This document shows positions 1 through 9,208 of a stretch of DNA of 64,000 nt, piece after piece (position 1 is the first letter of the stretch; each line of letters starts with the position of its first letter). Made by a program: the position numbers and the translations under genes. This DNA is from Rhizobiales bacterium IMCC20636 (GTDB taxonomy: Bacteria > Pseudomonadota > Alphaproteobacteria > Rhizobiales > GCA-2746425): assembly GCA_016865015.1 (NCBI GenBank), contig CP018226.1, positions 4,185,001 to 4,249,000 on the forward strand, in the 5' to 3' direction. A model generated the notes under the pieces. The model searched no databases and had not been told where the DNA came from. It was given only the letters and a program-made list of their open reading frames with translations.

Positions 1-108
1 CAACAATGATGAATAATCTGCCTTGGACCAATCTGACGCGCAAATGCTAAAGAGAAGACCGGCCAGGTCCACCTGCCAAAAAACGTTCGATCAAAAAGGA
101 CAAGCACC

Positions 109-588
109 ATGAGCAAGATTGATAGCAAACCGGCAATCAACGCGATGGATGTGGCCGTTCGATCAAGACCTTCAGTTTATCCGGACCCGTTTGCAGCGCG
201 CATGGCGGGCCGCAGCAAGCGTCAATTGGGTAATTTCTTTGGCCTGCAAAATTTTGGCATCAATCTGACCGAGTTGCTACCCGGGGCGCAATCGGCATTG
301 CTGCACCGACATTCCCGTCAAGATGAGATGATCTATGTGCTCGAAGGTACGCCGACATTGCGCACGGATGAAAGCGAACAGCTGCTTCATCCAGGTATGT
401 GTGCAGGCTTTCCCGCCGGTGGTGCCGCGCACCATCTCATCAACCAGACAGAAGCCGTCGTGCGGTATCTTGAAATCGGGGACCGGACGCCGGGCGATGA
501 AGGGTTTTATCCTGAAGATGATCTGCAGGCCATCATGGAAGACGGCAAATGGGCGTTCAAACATAAGGACGGAAGCCCGTATGATTAG
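109..588 (+). CDS. Cupin-domain protein
   Basis: A 159-residue cytoplasmic protein with a single cupin fold. The metal-binding pattern is visible: H66 and H68 in LLHRHS, E73 a few residues on, and a second-motif histidine at about 108-109, with the GTPTL strand between. It ends in an acidic tail that follows a GDRTPGDEGFYPEDD stretch, common in small cupins of unknown substrate. The start is supported by AAAAAGGAC upstream of ATG. It stands alone, convergent with the next gene, whose stop lies only 8 bases away. The substrate cannot be told; small cupins of this type often act as sugar or small-molecule isomerases, dioxygenases or sensors. Confidence 0.85.
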   Translation: MSKIDSKPAINAMDVAVRSRPSVYPDPFAARMAGRSKRQLGNFFGLQNFGINLTELLPGAQSALLHRHSRQDEMIYVLEGTPTLRTDESEQLLHPGMCAGFPAGGAAHHLINQTEAVVRYLEIGDRTPGDEGFYPEDDLQAIMEDGKWAFKHKDGSPYD

Positions 589-596
589 GCGAGCCG

Positions 597-1877
597 TCAG
601 GCTCCGAACAGCCTTTGCCAGTGCACTTCCTTGTCGCGAAAGTAAGTGCTCTCGATCAAGGCCACCACATAGTCACGCAGATTTTCCGGATAGGTTTCAT
701 AGTCGCGATAGAACGCTTCCTTGTTGACCATGAAACGCAGCACGAAATCGAACGGGACAAACTCTGCAATAAGACGATTGATCAAGCCCGCATCTGCATG
801 ATGCGGGTTGGCACGCTGCAGCAGAAAGCGAAGATCAGGGGCGACCCTGTCCAGATCGATGGTCTCTTTTGCGAGCAGTGATTTCTTGGTGCGGTTGAGG
901 AAGGACAGGACCCGGTCATTGGTCATATCGCTGGCATGGGCATTGACCCATTTGCGCACATTGGCAGGGGTCAGTTTGCCAAGATCCGCGCCATTTCCGG
1001 ACAGGGCCATGACGGCCCGCATATGCTGGTCAATGCGGCTTTCCAGAACACCAGAATCCAGCAACCAGTCCGGGTTCAGAGGTTCCAGACGTTCTGTCTC
1101 TGACAGATAGGCGTGCAGTGTCTTGGGATCGGCCAGAGACAAATACCAGTTCACCGCCCGCTTCTTGCTGGGAAAGGGCGGTTCCTCCGGCTCGGCCACA
1201 ACCATATGGCCATCATCATCGCGCAGGATGTAAACACCACCAAAGTGATTTGCCCAAAAGGCGTTCTTGGTGAAGCGCACATTGCGCGGCACCGGGTCAT
1301 TCTTGCGAATATCCCCTGTCAGCGCGGCCAGATCAATGATCTGATCCATCAGCTTTTCGTTGTTCCACGACGTCGTTTCGCGCTCGAACCTTGCAATCAG
1401 ACCTTCCAGCTTGCGGGCCCCTTCCAGCACGCCATTGGCGCTGCTGAGGTCAAACACAACGTGGCGGATCGAGAGCAGATCCTCGATGGTTGTGACCGTA
1501 TAGGTGTCATCCTCGATCTCGCCAAAAATGACATCCTTCAAGGTCAGAATATCAAGTGCAATCCTGTTGCTTTCAAAGAACGACCGCATCAGTTCCGGCG
1601 TTGAGGAAAATGAAACCTGCGTGTAGGGCAAATCATGCTGCTTGGGGCTCAGAATGATGAAACGCGGATTGACCATATGAGGATTGAGGTAATGGGGGTC
1701 GTCCAGAATATCTGCGATTTGCGGCGAAAACCCCATGGCATCAATGAAGAATTTTTCCGGCGCAACCGGCTTGAAGCCAAACTGGGTCAGCGCTGTGTTG
1801 TAATTCTTCACCAGATGCGGCTGGGAGACTTCCATCAACCCGCCATAAATCATCTTGCTTTCGATCAGGCGCTCCAT
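597..1877 (-). CDS. Conserved protein of unknown function (DUF6638-like)
   Basis: A 426-residue soluble protein without signal peptide or membrane segment. From memory it resembles DUF6638 proteins of alphaproteobacteria; I cannot verify this. Visible landmarks are an N-terminal half with FIDAMGFSP and LNPHMVNPRFIIL and a mostly helical C-terminal half ending in HWQRLFGA. It is the last gene of a four-gene operon and overlaps the ATPase gene by 13 bases, with GGGAC just before ATG, so the two products are probably made in fixed proportion and may interact. No catalytic motif was recognised. Confidence 0.8.
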   Translation of the reverse strand: MERLIESKMIYGGLMEVSQPHLVKNYNTALTQFGFKPVAPEKFFIDAMGFSPQIADILDDPHYLNPHMVNPRFIILSPKQHDLPYTQVSFSSTPELMRSFFESNRIALDILTLKDVIFGEIEDDTYTVTTIEDLLSIRHVVFDLSSANGVLEGARKLEGLIARFERETTSWNNEKLMDQIIDLAALTGDIRKNDPVPRNVRFTKNAFWANHFGGVYILRDDDGHMVVAEPEEPPFPSKKRAVNWYLSLADPKTLHAYLSETERLEPLNPDWLLDSGVLESRIDQHMRAVMALSGNGADLGKLTPANVRKWVNAHASDMTNDRVLSFLNRTKKSLLAKETIDLDRVAPDLRFLLQRANPHHADAGLINRLIAEFVPFDFVLRFMVNKEAFYRDYETYPENLRDYVVALIESTYFRDKEVHWQRLFGA

Positions 1878-3781
1878 TTGCCGTCCCGCTTCAACTGTTC
1901 CATTTCGCGCGCAGCGCGTTCGCGTACGCGCTGATCACGCAATATCTTTTCTGTGGCAGCTTCATCCGACTTGTCAGAATAGCGGAACTCGGAAGAGGCA
2001 TACCGATTGATCTCCTGCAGAACCATATCCATGGTGATCGGGCTTTGCAGTTCCTTGATCATTGCCAGCTTTTCCTCATAGGGGCGGTGCATGAACCTGT
2101 CCGGTGTTTCAAACCAGTCATCCGGCAATTCCACATCAAAGGCGCGCATCTTGATGGCATCGGTGACATTCTTGATGGCGCGACCGGTGAAGCGCGGTTG
2201 CGCCTCCTTGATGGCATGCAGATAGCGTCCGATATCAGCCATTGTCTCCGGCTTTCCATTGACCGAGATGATGTGATCAAACACCTGCTTGAGCCCTTCT
2301 TCCTCGGGCACCATTAGATCGCCATAGGCTTCCTGTGCCGCGCGTTGAATGTTCTGGTTGGCATATAACTCATGGTCACCCAGTTCCAGTGAATGGTTCT
2401 TGCCCAGAAGCAGCGTGAAGATATCGACATAATCCTCACGGCTTTGCGGACCGTCCACCAGCCAGCGCGCACCTGCCCGCTGGCGCAGCGCATCATCCAC
2501 CATTTCAGGATAGTTGGAAAACATGCCGAAAGAGCAATTTCCGCGCACCACTGTGTTCGCCCCTGAAAAGGCATCCATCAGGACAGCAGTAATTTCCTGC
2601 TGACCGGCAGAGGTGTTGTTGGCGTCAGAGCGTTTGGCCGCGACCTGATCAATATCATCGACCGTGCCAAAGCCGATGCTGCGCGGTTCAAGCACGGCAT
2701 CCACGAAAGCACGGCAATTCTGGCCTGACTTGCCCTGATAGGATGAAATCTGGTCCACACCAAAATTCTGATAGTGAAACCGGTACCCGCCGATCTGCGC
2801 AAAATCATTCATCAGACCGGCGATCATCTGAATGAGTGTGGTCTTGCCGGTGCCGGGGAAACCGTCACCGATGAAGGTGAAAATAAAGCCGCCCAGTTCC
2901 ACAAACGGGTTCATCTGTTTGTCAAAGTCATAGGCCATGAGCATTTTTGACAGTTTCACAGCCTGATATTTGGCGATGTGATTGCCAACCACCTCATGCG
3001 GCTTCTTGAACGTCATGGTCAGTGGTTTACTGGCCTTGGACGGACCGGTTTCCAAACCATCCAGGGTAAAATCATCGGCATCGATGCGGATATGCATTGC
3101 CTCGAAAACGCCGATTTGGTCAAACCGCTGGGCACGTCCAGACAAGGCTTGCAGGAAGTTCTGCGCGCTGGCTCTGGCACGCGATGTCATGACCACATCA
3201 CTGTCCGCGCCATCCAGCGCATCGTCCAATGTGGCCACCAGGCCTTTCAACGCATCGCGCACCGTATCGAATTGCAGGATCGGGTCCGGCTGATCACTTT
3301 GGCTTTCGCCATTGGCAGGCAGTGCATCCAGCAAAAACCGGGCTGCGGTGAAAGCAGCGACAAAAGCAGAACTGCTTTGCAGCTTATGGAAGCGTTGGGC
3401 AGCCTCACCGCTCAGCGCGCCAGCACGGTTCTCCTGCTGCAGTTTTTCCAATTCGGTCTGCCGGGCAAACACATCCGCAACCGCATGACCAACCGACATG
3501 CCACGGCGCAGTTTGTATGCCAGCGCATGTTCTTCAGGCGTCAACAGCGTATCATCGGGATGAATTGCCTGCAGCCGATGCAGAAATCGGATGTCACGCG
3601 CCTGGCGTTGCGGCGCTGTCGACACGGTGCTGACAAAACGCCGTCTTGTGCCAGCGATTTCAGTCTTGGACCGGCTGCGGTCTTCCATCACCATGACATT
3701 GGTGCGTTCCAGCAATGCCTGCATTGTGCTGACATGTTTGGCGATGTCCTTTTCGGACAGGGTGGTTAATCCGATATCCAT
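1865..3781 (-). CDS. AAA-family ATPase, central gene of unknown operon
   Basis: A 638-residue protein. The first 290 residues are helical and contain no motif I know. A P-loop GDGFPGTGKTT follows at about 305-315, then a Walker B-like TVDDID near 374-378. An arginine-rich segment (DALRQRAGAR, about 430-439) could supply an arginine finger. The C-terminal part looks like a helical lid. The ATG at 3781 is preferred over the adjoining GTG because GGGAAC lies about 10 bases upstream. The next gene in the operon overlaps its end, and the preceding gene stops 41 bases before it. The layout is that of a MoxR-like remodelling ATPase with dedicated partners; the client is unknown. Confidence 0.85.
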   Translation of the reverse strand: MDIGLTTLSEKDIAKHVSTMQALLERTNVMVMEDRSRSKTEIAGTRRRFVSTVSTAPQRQARDIRFLHRLQAIHPDDTLLTPEEHALAYKLRRGMSVGHAVADVFARQTELEKLQQENRAGALSGEAAQRFHKLQSSSAFVAAFTAARFLLDALPANGESQSDQPDPILQFDTVRDALKGLVATLDDALDGADSDVVMTSRARASAQNFLQALSGRAQRFDQIGVFEAMHIRIDADDFTLDGLETGPSKASKPLTMTFKKPHEVVGNHIAKYQAVKLSKMLMAYDFDKQMNPFVELGGFIFTFIGDGFPGTGKTTLIQMIAGLMNDFAQIGGYRFHYQNFGVDQISSYQGKSGQNCRAFVDAVLEPRSIGFGTVDDIDQVAAKRSDANNTSAGQQEITAVLMDAFSGANTVVRGNCSFGMFSNYPEMVDDALRQRAGARWLVDGPQSREDYVDIFTLLLGKNHSLELGDHELYANQNIQRAAQEAYGDLMVPEEEGLKQVFDHIISVNGKPETMADIGRYLHAIKEAQPRFTGRAIKNVTDAIKMRAFDVELPDDWFETPDRFMHRPYEEKLAMIKELQSPITMDMVLQEINRYASSEFRYSDKSDEAATEKILRDQRVRERAAREMEQLKRDGKWSA

Positions 3782-3822
3782 CACACTTGTTCCCTTTATT
3801 CCGCTTCCGCGTGGTTCAGCCT

Positions 3823-5010
3823 TCAGACTTGTCGGATAATGTCGTCTTCACTGACAATGGAGCACTGGTAGCGCCCAAACACCTCTCCTGCCTTGCCGCT
3901 GGCATAGACGGCCTGATAGGCGGCATGCGGCACCAATGCATGATACTCCACAGCGCTGACGCCCTGTTGCACGCAATCAATATCATCGGTGTTGATGTGG
4001 AAAATCTGTTCCGGCGGGCTTTGGCTCCAGAACCGGCGCTGACCGGGTTTTTCGCTTTCCGAAAACAGCTCCTGCATGGTCCAGGTCAACAACCAACTGT
4101 CTGCGCTGGAATCAACCTTGTCCAAAAGCCCCTGTACCAATTCATTGTGTTTCGTGATGCCGCCAGCATAAAACGGCCCAAGTACAAAACGACGCAATTG
4201 TTTGGGATGCAGATTGTCAAAGGCCTGATCCAAAGCTGTGCCGATGGTGGTGAGCGTCAGGCTATAGGACGAATTGGCTTCCAGAAACCGGGTAAATTCA
4301 GCCGAAATTTCCTTGTTGGGCAATCCGTCCATGCCCTGTTCCGCCTTGCTGCGCACAGGCTTGCCGGATGGCGGGCGAATGGCTTCATTGAACACCTTGG
4401 CAGCCCTGTCCTCAGCCACATCCTTTGAGGAATCCTCAACCACCATCGTGTAGAGCAGCGGCAGATTGGCCGTGCCGTCATAGCTTGACCAATACACCAC
4501 ATAATAGGGCCGATCGTTCTTCGGATTTTTGGAAATGCGAATGGTTTTGGGTGGTGTGAATGCGGGAAAAGTTCCGTCGCTCGCTGCGACACGCCGCAAT
4601 TCCTGATAAAACAGGCGCTCCGCCATCTGCTTTTGCAACGCTTGCGGTTTCTTGCGGGCGGACAGCATCTGATCGATCATCTTGCGTTTGATCGTGCTTG
4701 GGTCCGGCAGGGCTTTCAGGCGCTCAGCGGCCTGGCTCTGAGCTTCGCTCAGCGCCATGATTTCCTGCAATACCGGAAATCCGCTCTCATCGAGATCAAT
4801 GCGAAACCGGTCCTGATAGCGGGCCTGCAATGCAAAGGCGCTGGTGGCATTTTCCAGTCGCGACAGATTTACGCTCATTACAGCGCCCAGAATATCATGG
4901 GGCCGCGCGCCCCAAGGCCCCTGATCACGCGCCACAACGGCGCGCTCCAGAAAGACAATGGCGGCTTTCAACGCTTCGAAATAGCGCACCAGAACCGATT
5001 GAGAACTCAC
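3823..5010 (-). CDS. Unknown protein of the AAA operon
   Basis: A 395-residue soluble protein that I do not recognise. It has a helical N-terminal third (VRYFEALKAAIVFLERAV onward), a basic linker near residues 105-130 (STIKRKMIDQML, ARKKPQALQKQ), and a mixed C-terminal half with PYYVVYWSSYDG and LGPFYAGG. It starts with GTG behind a well-placed AGGAG. It lies between the coiled-coil gene (22 bases upstream) and the ATPase gene, so it is probably a dedicated partner. No signal peptide, cysteine cluster or enzyme motif is visible. Confidence 0.75.
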   Translation of the reverse strand: MSSQSVLVRYFEALKAAIVFLERAVVARDQGPWGARPHDILGAVMSVNLSRLENATSAFALQARYQDRFRIDLDESGFPVLQEIMALSEAQSQAAERLKALPDPSTIKRKMIDQMLSARKKPQALQKQMAERLFYQELRRVAASDGTFPAFTPPKTIRISKNPKNDRPYYVVYWSSYDGTANLPLLYTMVVEDSSKDVAEDRAAKVFNEAIRPPSGKPVRSKAEQGMDGLPNKEISAEFTRFLEANSSYSLTLTTIGTALDQAFDNLHPKQLRRFVLGPFYAGGITKHNELVQGLLDKVDSSADSWLLTWTMQELFSESEKPGQRRFWSQSPPEQIFHINTDDIDCVQQGVSAVEYHALVPHAAYQAVYASGKAGEVFGRYQCSIVSEDDIIRQV

Positions 5011-5032
5011 AGAGAACTCCTAAAAACCTGTG

Positions 5033-6121
5033 TCAGGATGCTGCTTTGTAATCTGCGGCCTGATGCTTATCCATGACGTCGGAAAAGCGCCTTGTAAATG
5101 CGTCATCAGCCAATTGCTTGCGGCGCTGGATTTCGGCGGAATTGACCATCGATTGCTCGTGCATTTCCAAAAGATCGGCAATGTGTGACTGAGCCGCTGC
5201 GCCGATGCCTGCCATGGTCTGTTCTGCTGCCAGATCGACCTTCGAGCCAAGCGTGTTGATTTTGTGGGCGACATCCTGCTGAGCCGCAGTCTTTAGAGAG
5301 TCTTCCAGGGATTTATACAGAACGATGCGTTGCTCGGTGTCGATTTTCAGCTTGTTGATCAGTGTGTTCTGCGCGGCAATCTGATTGTTCAGACTGTCGA
5401 TGAAGGTCTGGAACATGGAGGTGTAACGCTCCAGGGTCTGAGACGCGGCCAACAATTCCTGCTCCTTGGCCTGTGCCTGATTGTAATCTGTCGCCATTTC
5501 GGATCGGCGGGTTTCCAGTTCGGTGCGTTCCTGCTGGTCGGTGGTTGCGGCAATCTGGTTTTCCAGATCCATCAGTGCCGGGTTCAGATCTTCAATTTTC
5601 TGCTGGGTTTCCTGCAGGGCATCGGTGGTCGCCTGACGCCGCTCCAGCACTGTGCGCAGGCTGGATTCAGAGGTCGCATAGCGCGTCTCCAGAACCGTTT
5701 TCTGATTGGTCAGGATGCCAACGATTGTATCGGATTTCGACAGAAGATCCTGCAGATTGCCACCGAGCGACGTGGTGCGAACCCGCTCATTGCGCATGGA
5801 TTTGGCCTTGTTCTGCGAGAACATGCCAATGAACTTTTCCATGGCGGTAAAGGTCTGCATGTTCTTGAATTCTGCGCCAAAGGAATTGGTGACGTCTTCC
5901 AGACTGAGAATGAGGTCAGCAATATTGCCTTCCATCAGCTTCTGCTGGCCGAGCACATCCTGAATGCGCGCGTTTTCGATGTCAAAGTCAACTTCCATAA
6001 CGCTGTCGGAGGATGCCATGGTGTCGAGCACTTCAGAAGATTGATCAATCTTCGAGCGCATTTCTTCCACCATTTCACGTGTTTTTTTGATTTCCTCATC
6101 GAACTGCTGAATGCCGGCCAT
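5033..6121 (-). CDS. Coiled-coil protein, first gene of the AAA operon
   Basis: A 362-residue, glutamine- and glutamate-rich protein that is almost wholly helical. Long heptad-like stretches run from about residue 3 to 45 and from 150 to 280. Overall layout resembles TelA-type toxic-anion-resistance proteins, but I see no diagnostic motif, so that is only a suggestion. There is no signal peptide or membrane segment. ATG at 6121 is preferred because AGGGGGA lies 7 bases upstream; an in-frame start 33 bases further out lacks this. As first gene of the operon it may be a scaffold or substrate of the ATPase. Confidence 0.75.
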   Translation of the reverse strand: MAGIQQFDEEIKKTREMVEEMRSKIDQSSEVLDTMASSDSVMEVDFDIENARIQDVLGQQKLMEGNIADLILSLEDVTNSFGAEFKNMQTFTAMEKFIGMFSQNKAKSMRNERVRTTSLGGNLQDLLSKSDTIVGILTNQKTVLETRYATSESSLRTVLERRQATTDALQETQQKIEDLNPALMDLENQIAATTDQQERTELETRRSEMATDYNQAQAKEQELLAASQTLERYTSMFQTFIDSLNNQIAAQNTLINKLKIDTEQRIVLYKSLEDSLKTAAQQDVAHKINTLGSKVDLAAEQTMAGIGAAAQSHIADLLEMHEQSMVNSAEIQRRKQLADDAFTRRFSDVMDKHQAADYKAAS

Positions 6122-6387
6122 ATGGTCCCCCTGAGACGCGGATAGATTGATCAATAGATGTATCTGTTGTGCTCAATATAGAGGTTCACGCCGAAAACGC
6201 ACGCAGAAGATAGTCGAGCGGCGGGTTTTCGGCTTTTTCAATCAGGGGAAAAGCTGACAGATTGCCCAAACTCGTGTCGGGTGTCACCATCCGGGACAAT
6301 TCGATTGTTCGTTGCGGGACCTTATGCCGAACATCAAAAATTCAGTGCAACAGGACTGTTACAGGCTCCGGTGTACAGCCTGCAGCA
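6122..6387. other. Intergenic region between two minus-strand operons
   Basis: This stretch lies behind the ABC ATPase gene and before the coiled-coil gene. It holds a small hairpin just behind the ABC stop codon (6362-6367 pairing with 6377-6382, CAGGCT/AGCCTG, nine-base loop) without a T-run. It should also carry the promoter of the AAA operon, but no convincing -35/-10 pair was found. No gene is seen. Confidence 0.4.
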
Positions 6388-7452
6388 TCAAATGCGTTTG
6401 CCACTTTCGCTGTCGAACACATGCAGGCGACCATCACGCACTGTGAATGAGGCCTCATCTGCAGACTTCATGTCCCGATAAATCTCATGATCAACGACAG
6501 CCTTGAATGCCAGTCCGTGTTGCGTTTTCAGGTGAATGATTGCACGGACACCCAACAATTCGGACAACAGGACTTTCCCTGTGATCGTGGTTTCGCCTTT
6601 TTCAGCGGGGATCAGATCATCCGGTCGAACGCCAACCTCAACTTTCTGACCGGCACGTATTTGCGGGAAGCCCTCGAAAGTCCCAACCTGGGTTTCTATG
6701 GCTCCGTTTGCGGTACCCACCCCATTGAAAAAATTCATCACCGGGCTGCCGATGAAGCCCGCAACCATGCGACTGACAGGGCGGAAGAAAACATCTTCAG
6801 GGGTTCCCTGTTGTTCGATCTGTCCCTGGTTCATGATCACGATCTTGTCAGCCATGGTCATGGCTTCTTCCTGATCGTGGGTGACGTAGATGGTTGTCGC
6901 TCCAAGACGCTGGTGAAGACTGAGAATTTCTGACCGGGTTTCAACCCGCAGCTTCGCATCGAGGTTGGACAGCGGCTCATCAAACAGAAACAGTTTGGGC
7001 TGACGGACAATCGCGCGTCCGATGGCCACACGTTGCTGCTGCCCACCGGAAAGTTCACCGGGTTTGCGCGCAAGCAACGGAGTTATGCCAAGCAGCTCCG
7101 CGGCGTTATGAACGGCCGTGCGAATGTCGGATGCCGGCATATTCTGAGCCTTCAGACCAAAGCTCATATTCTGCTCGACCGTCATGGTCGGATAGAGCGC
7201 GTAGTTCTGAAACACCATCGCAATATCGCGCTCACGAGGCTCCAGATCGGTCACGTCCCGCTCGTCGATGAAGATTTTCCCGCCGCTGACCGGCTCCAAG
7301 CCTGCAACGAGACGCAAGGTTGTGGATTTACCGCAACCAGACGGCCCAAGCAAAACGGTAAACTGATGATGTTCAATTTCGAGGTCAACGCCCTTTAGAA
7401 TTTCAACATCGCCGAATTTCTTGGTTATCGACTGCAGTGAAACATAGCTCAT
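6388..7452 (-). CDS. Sugar ABC importer ATP-binding protein (MalK/UgpC type)
   Basis: A 354-residue cytoplasmic ATPase that powers the importer encoded just upstream. Walker A GPSGCGKST is at 36-44, the Q-loop in VFQNYALYP near 80-88, signature LSGGQ at 134-138, Walker B LFLFDEP at 154-160, and the switch histidine in VTHDQEEA. A C-terminal extension of about 110 residues matches the regulatory OB-fold domain of MalK-type subunits. It begins 9 bases after the second permease gene and is the last gene of the operon. The substrate is a carbohydrate or polyol; its identity is not readable. Confidence 0.95.
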   Translation of the reverse strand: MSYVSLQSITKKFGDVEILKGVDLEIEHHQFTVLLGPSGCGKSTTLRLVAGLEPVSGGKIFIDERDVTDLEPRERDIAMVFQNYALYPTMTVEQNMSFGLKAQNMPASDIRTAVHNAAELLGITPLLARKPGELSGGQQQRVAIGRAIVRQPKLFLFDEPLSNLDAKLRVETRSEILSLHQRLGATTIYVTHDQEEAMTMADKIVIMNQGQIEQQGTPEDVFFRPVSRMVAGFIGSPVMNFFNGVGTANGAIETQVGTFEGFPQIRAGQKVEVGVRPDDLIPAEKGETTITGKVLLSELLGVRAIIHLKTQHGLAFKAVVDHEIYRDMKSADEASFTVRDGRLHVFDSESGKRI

Positions 7453-7461
7453 GTAGAAATC

Positions 7462-8283
7462 CTAATATTTGACCGCGCCACCGCCGATGCCGCGGACCAG
7501 ATGTTTTTGAATGAAAAAGGACAGGATCAGGACCGGGATGACTGCGATCAGGATGGCCACGGCCATCTTCCCCATATCCACCCCCCGGAAGGTCCAATAG
7601 CCAGCGATTGCAACAGGGAGTGTGCGGCTTTCACCACCTGTCAGAAGCAATGCGTAGAACAGATCGTTCCACGACAGGACAAAACCGAACACGCCTGCGG
7701 CACCGATTCCCGGACGGACGGCGGGCAGGATGACTTTGTAAAACGCCTGAAAACGGGTGTAGCCATCAACCATGGCCTGATTTTCCAGATCTCTGGGCAC
7801 CTCATCAAAAAAGCCGATCAGGAACCATGTCACGACCGGCACCACGAATGACAGATGCGCGGCAATCACGCCCGCAAGAGAATCGATCATCTGCAAATGG
7901 TACAGCACCAGGAAAAACGGCAATATGAGAATAGCCGGCGGCATCATCTCGGCCGCAAGAATGGAGTATCGCGCACCCTGATATCCACGAAAGCGCGAAA
8001 ACGCATAAGCGGCCGGGCAGCCAACCAACAAGGCAATGGCCACTGTCGAAAATGCCACAACGAAAGAATTCAGAATGTTGGCCGGAACATCCGATTGCAG
8101 CAGAACATTGTTCCAGTTGTCGCTCGTGGGCGGAAACAACCAGACATCCGGCTTGCCGCCAAATGAGGCCGGTTTGATGGATTCCAGAAACACCCAGACA
8201 AAGGGGAACAACACAATCAAAAGCGCCACAGCAATGGCAAAGAAGGCAGCGATACGGGCTGAGCGACTTGAAAAACTAAACAT
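7462..8283 (-). CDS. Carbohydrate ABC importer permease (MalG type)
   Basis: A 273-residue inner-membrane protein with six predicted helices, beginning with a hydrophobic segment at about 11-32. The EAA loop that docks the ATPase is visible as ENQAMVDGYTRFQAFYKVILP around 167-187. The C-terminus LVRGIGGGAVKY is typical of MalG-like CUT1 permeases. It overlaps the partner permease gene by 8 bases, so the two are translationally coupled. Confidence 0.95.
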   Translation of the reverse strand: MFSFSSRSARIAAFFAIAVALLIVLFPFVWVFLESIKPASFGGKPDVWLFPPTSDNWNNVLLQSDVPANILNSFVVAFSTVAIALLVGCPAAYAFSRFRGYQGARYSILAAEMMPPAILILPFFLVLYHLQMIDSLAGVIAAHLSFVVPVVTWFLIGFFDEVPRDLENQAMVDGYTRFQAFYKVILPAVRPGIGAAGVFGFVLSWNDLFYALLLTGGESRTLPVAIAGYWTFRGVDMGKMAVAILIAVIPVLILSFFIQKHLVRGIGGGAVKY

Positions 8284-9139
8284 TGTTTCGTCCTGCAGTG
8301 CTGCTCTTGGTGGCTTTGACCAGGGCGATCACGAGTACCAGAATTACGGCGATCAGCATGAAAGCGGCCGCCGCTGCCTCGCCCATCCGGAAGAACCGGA
8401 AACCGGCCTGATAAATGTAATACATGATGGTTTCCGTGGCGTCGCCAGGACCACCACGGGTGATTGCGAAGACGTACTCGAACACTTTGAAGGCATCAAG
8501 GGCGCGTATGATGATCGCCACGGTGATCACTGGCCGCAACATCGGCAAGGTGACACAGCGAAAGGTCAGCCAGGCACTTGCGCCATCAATCCGGGCCGCC
8601 TCGAATGGAGATTTCGGGAGCGATTCCAGGCCAGCCAGAAACATCAACACCATGAACGGTGTCCACTGCCAGACATCAATGAGAATGATGGAAAATAGCG
8701 CCAGTTGCGGGCCAAACCAGTCAACTGTAATTCCGATCTCACCCAGATAATGTGAGATGACGCCAAGCTCGGAATTCAACAGAAAGCGAAACATCAAGCC
8801 GACTGCGATTGGCGTTATGAACATTGGGGCAAGCAAGGTCGAGCGGATGAAATTTTGAAAGCGCACCAGTCGCTGCAGCAATATCGCCAGACCCAACCCC
8901 AGGATCAGTTCCAGCGTGACCGCCCCGATCACGAAGGTGATCGTGTTGCCCATGGCATTGAGAAAACCGGGGTCAGTTGCGATGAACTTGTAGTTTTCAA
9001 ATCCCACCCAACGCACATCATCGAGACGTGTCAGGCGGTAATCATGCAGCGAAATCCAGAACGAAAAGGCCACTGGATAAAGCATCACAGCCGACAGCAC
9101 GAGGGCCAGCGGCAGGACGAGTCGGTGTTTCAGCTGCAT
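8276..9139 (-). CDS. Sugar ABC importer permease (MalF type)
   Basis: A 287-residue inner-membrane protein with six predicted helices and the CUT1 EAA loop (FEAARIDGASAWLTFRCVTLP, around 178-198). It forms the membrane channel with the MalG-type partner. A perfect inverted repeat separates it from the binding-protein gene upstream, which suggests the binding protein is made in excess over the membrane parts. N-terminus MQLKHRLVLPLALVLSAVML is a membrane anchor rather than a cleaved signal. Confidence 0.95.
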   Translation of the reverse strand: MQLKHRLVLPLALVLSAVMLYPVAFSFWISLHDYRLTRLDDVRWVGFENYKFIATDPGFLNAMGNTITFVIGAVTLELILGLGLAILLQRLVRFQNFIRSTLLAPMFITPIAVGLMFRFLLNSELGVISHYLGEIGITVDWFGPQLALFSIILIDVWQWTPFMVLMFLAGLESLPKSPFEAARIDGASAWLTFRCVTLPMLRPVITVAIIIRALDAFKVFEYVFAITRGGPGDATETIMYYIYQAGFRFFRMGEAAAAAFMLIAVILVLVIALVKATKSSTAGRNNV

Positions 9140-9165
9140 CAGGCCCTCTTCCGAACATCAGGAGA

Positions 9166-9199
9166 ACCGGCTGCGCTCACATTCTGGAGCGCAGCCGGT
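9166..9199 (-). promoter_or_regulatory. Intercistronic hairpin behind binding-protein gene
   Basis: A perfect 13-base inverted repeat (9166-9178 with 9187-9199, ACCGGCTGCGCTC) with an 8-base loop. It lies between the binding-protein stop codon and the first permease. There is no T-run behind it on the coding strand, so it fits an mRNA-stabilising or partial-termination structure better than a full terminator. Confidence 0.7.
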
Positions 9200-9208
9200 G
9201 GATTGGTT

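Noticed and set aside
3-50. Frame ending in TAA at 48-50 that could be the end of an upstream gene (reads TMMNNLPWTNLTRKC).
   Set aside because: Only 15 codons are inside the window and nothing identifies them.
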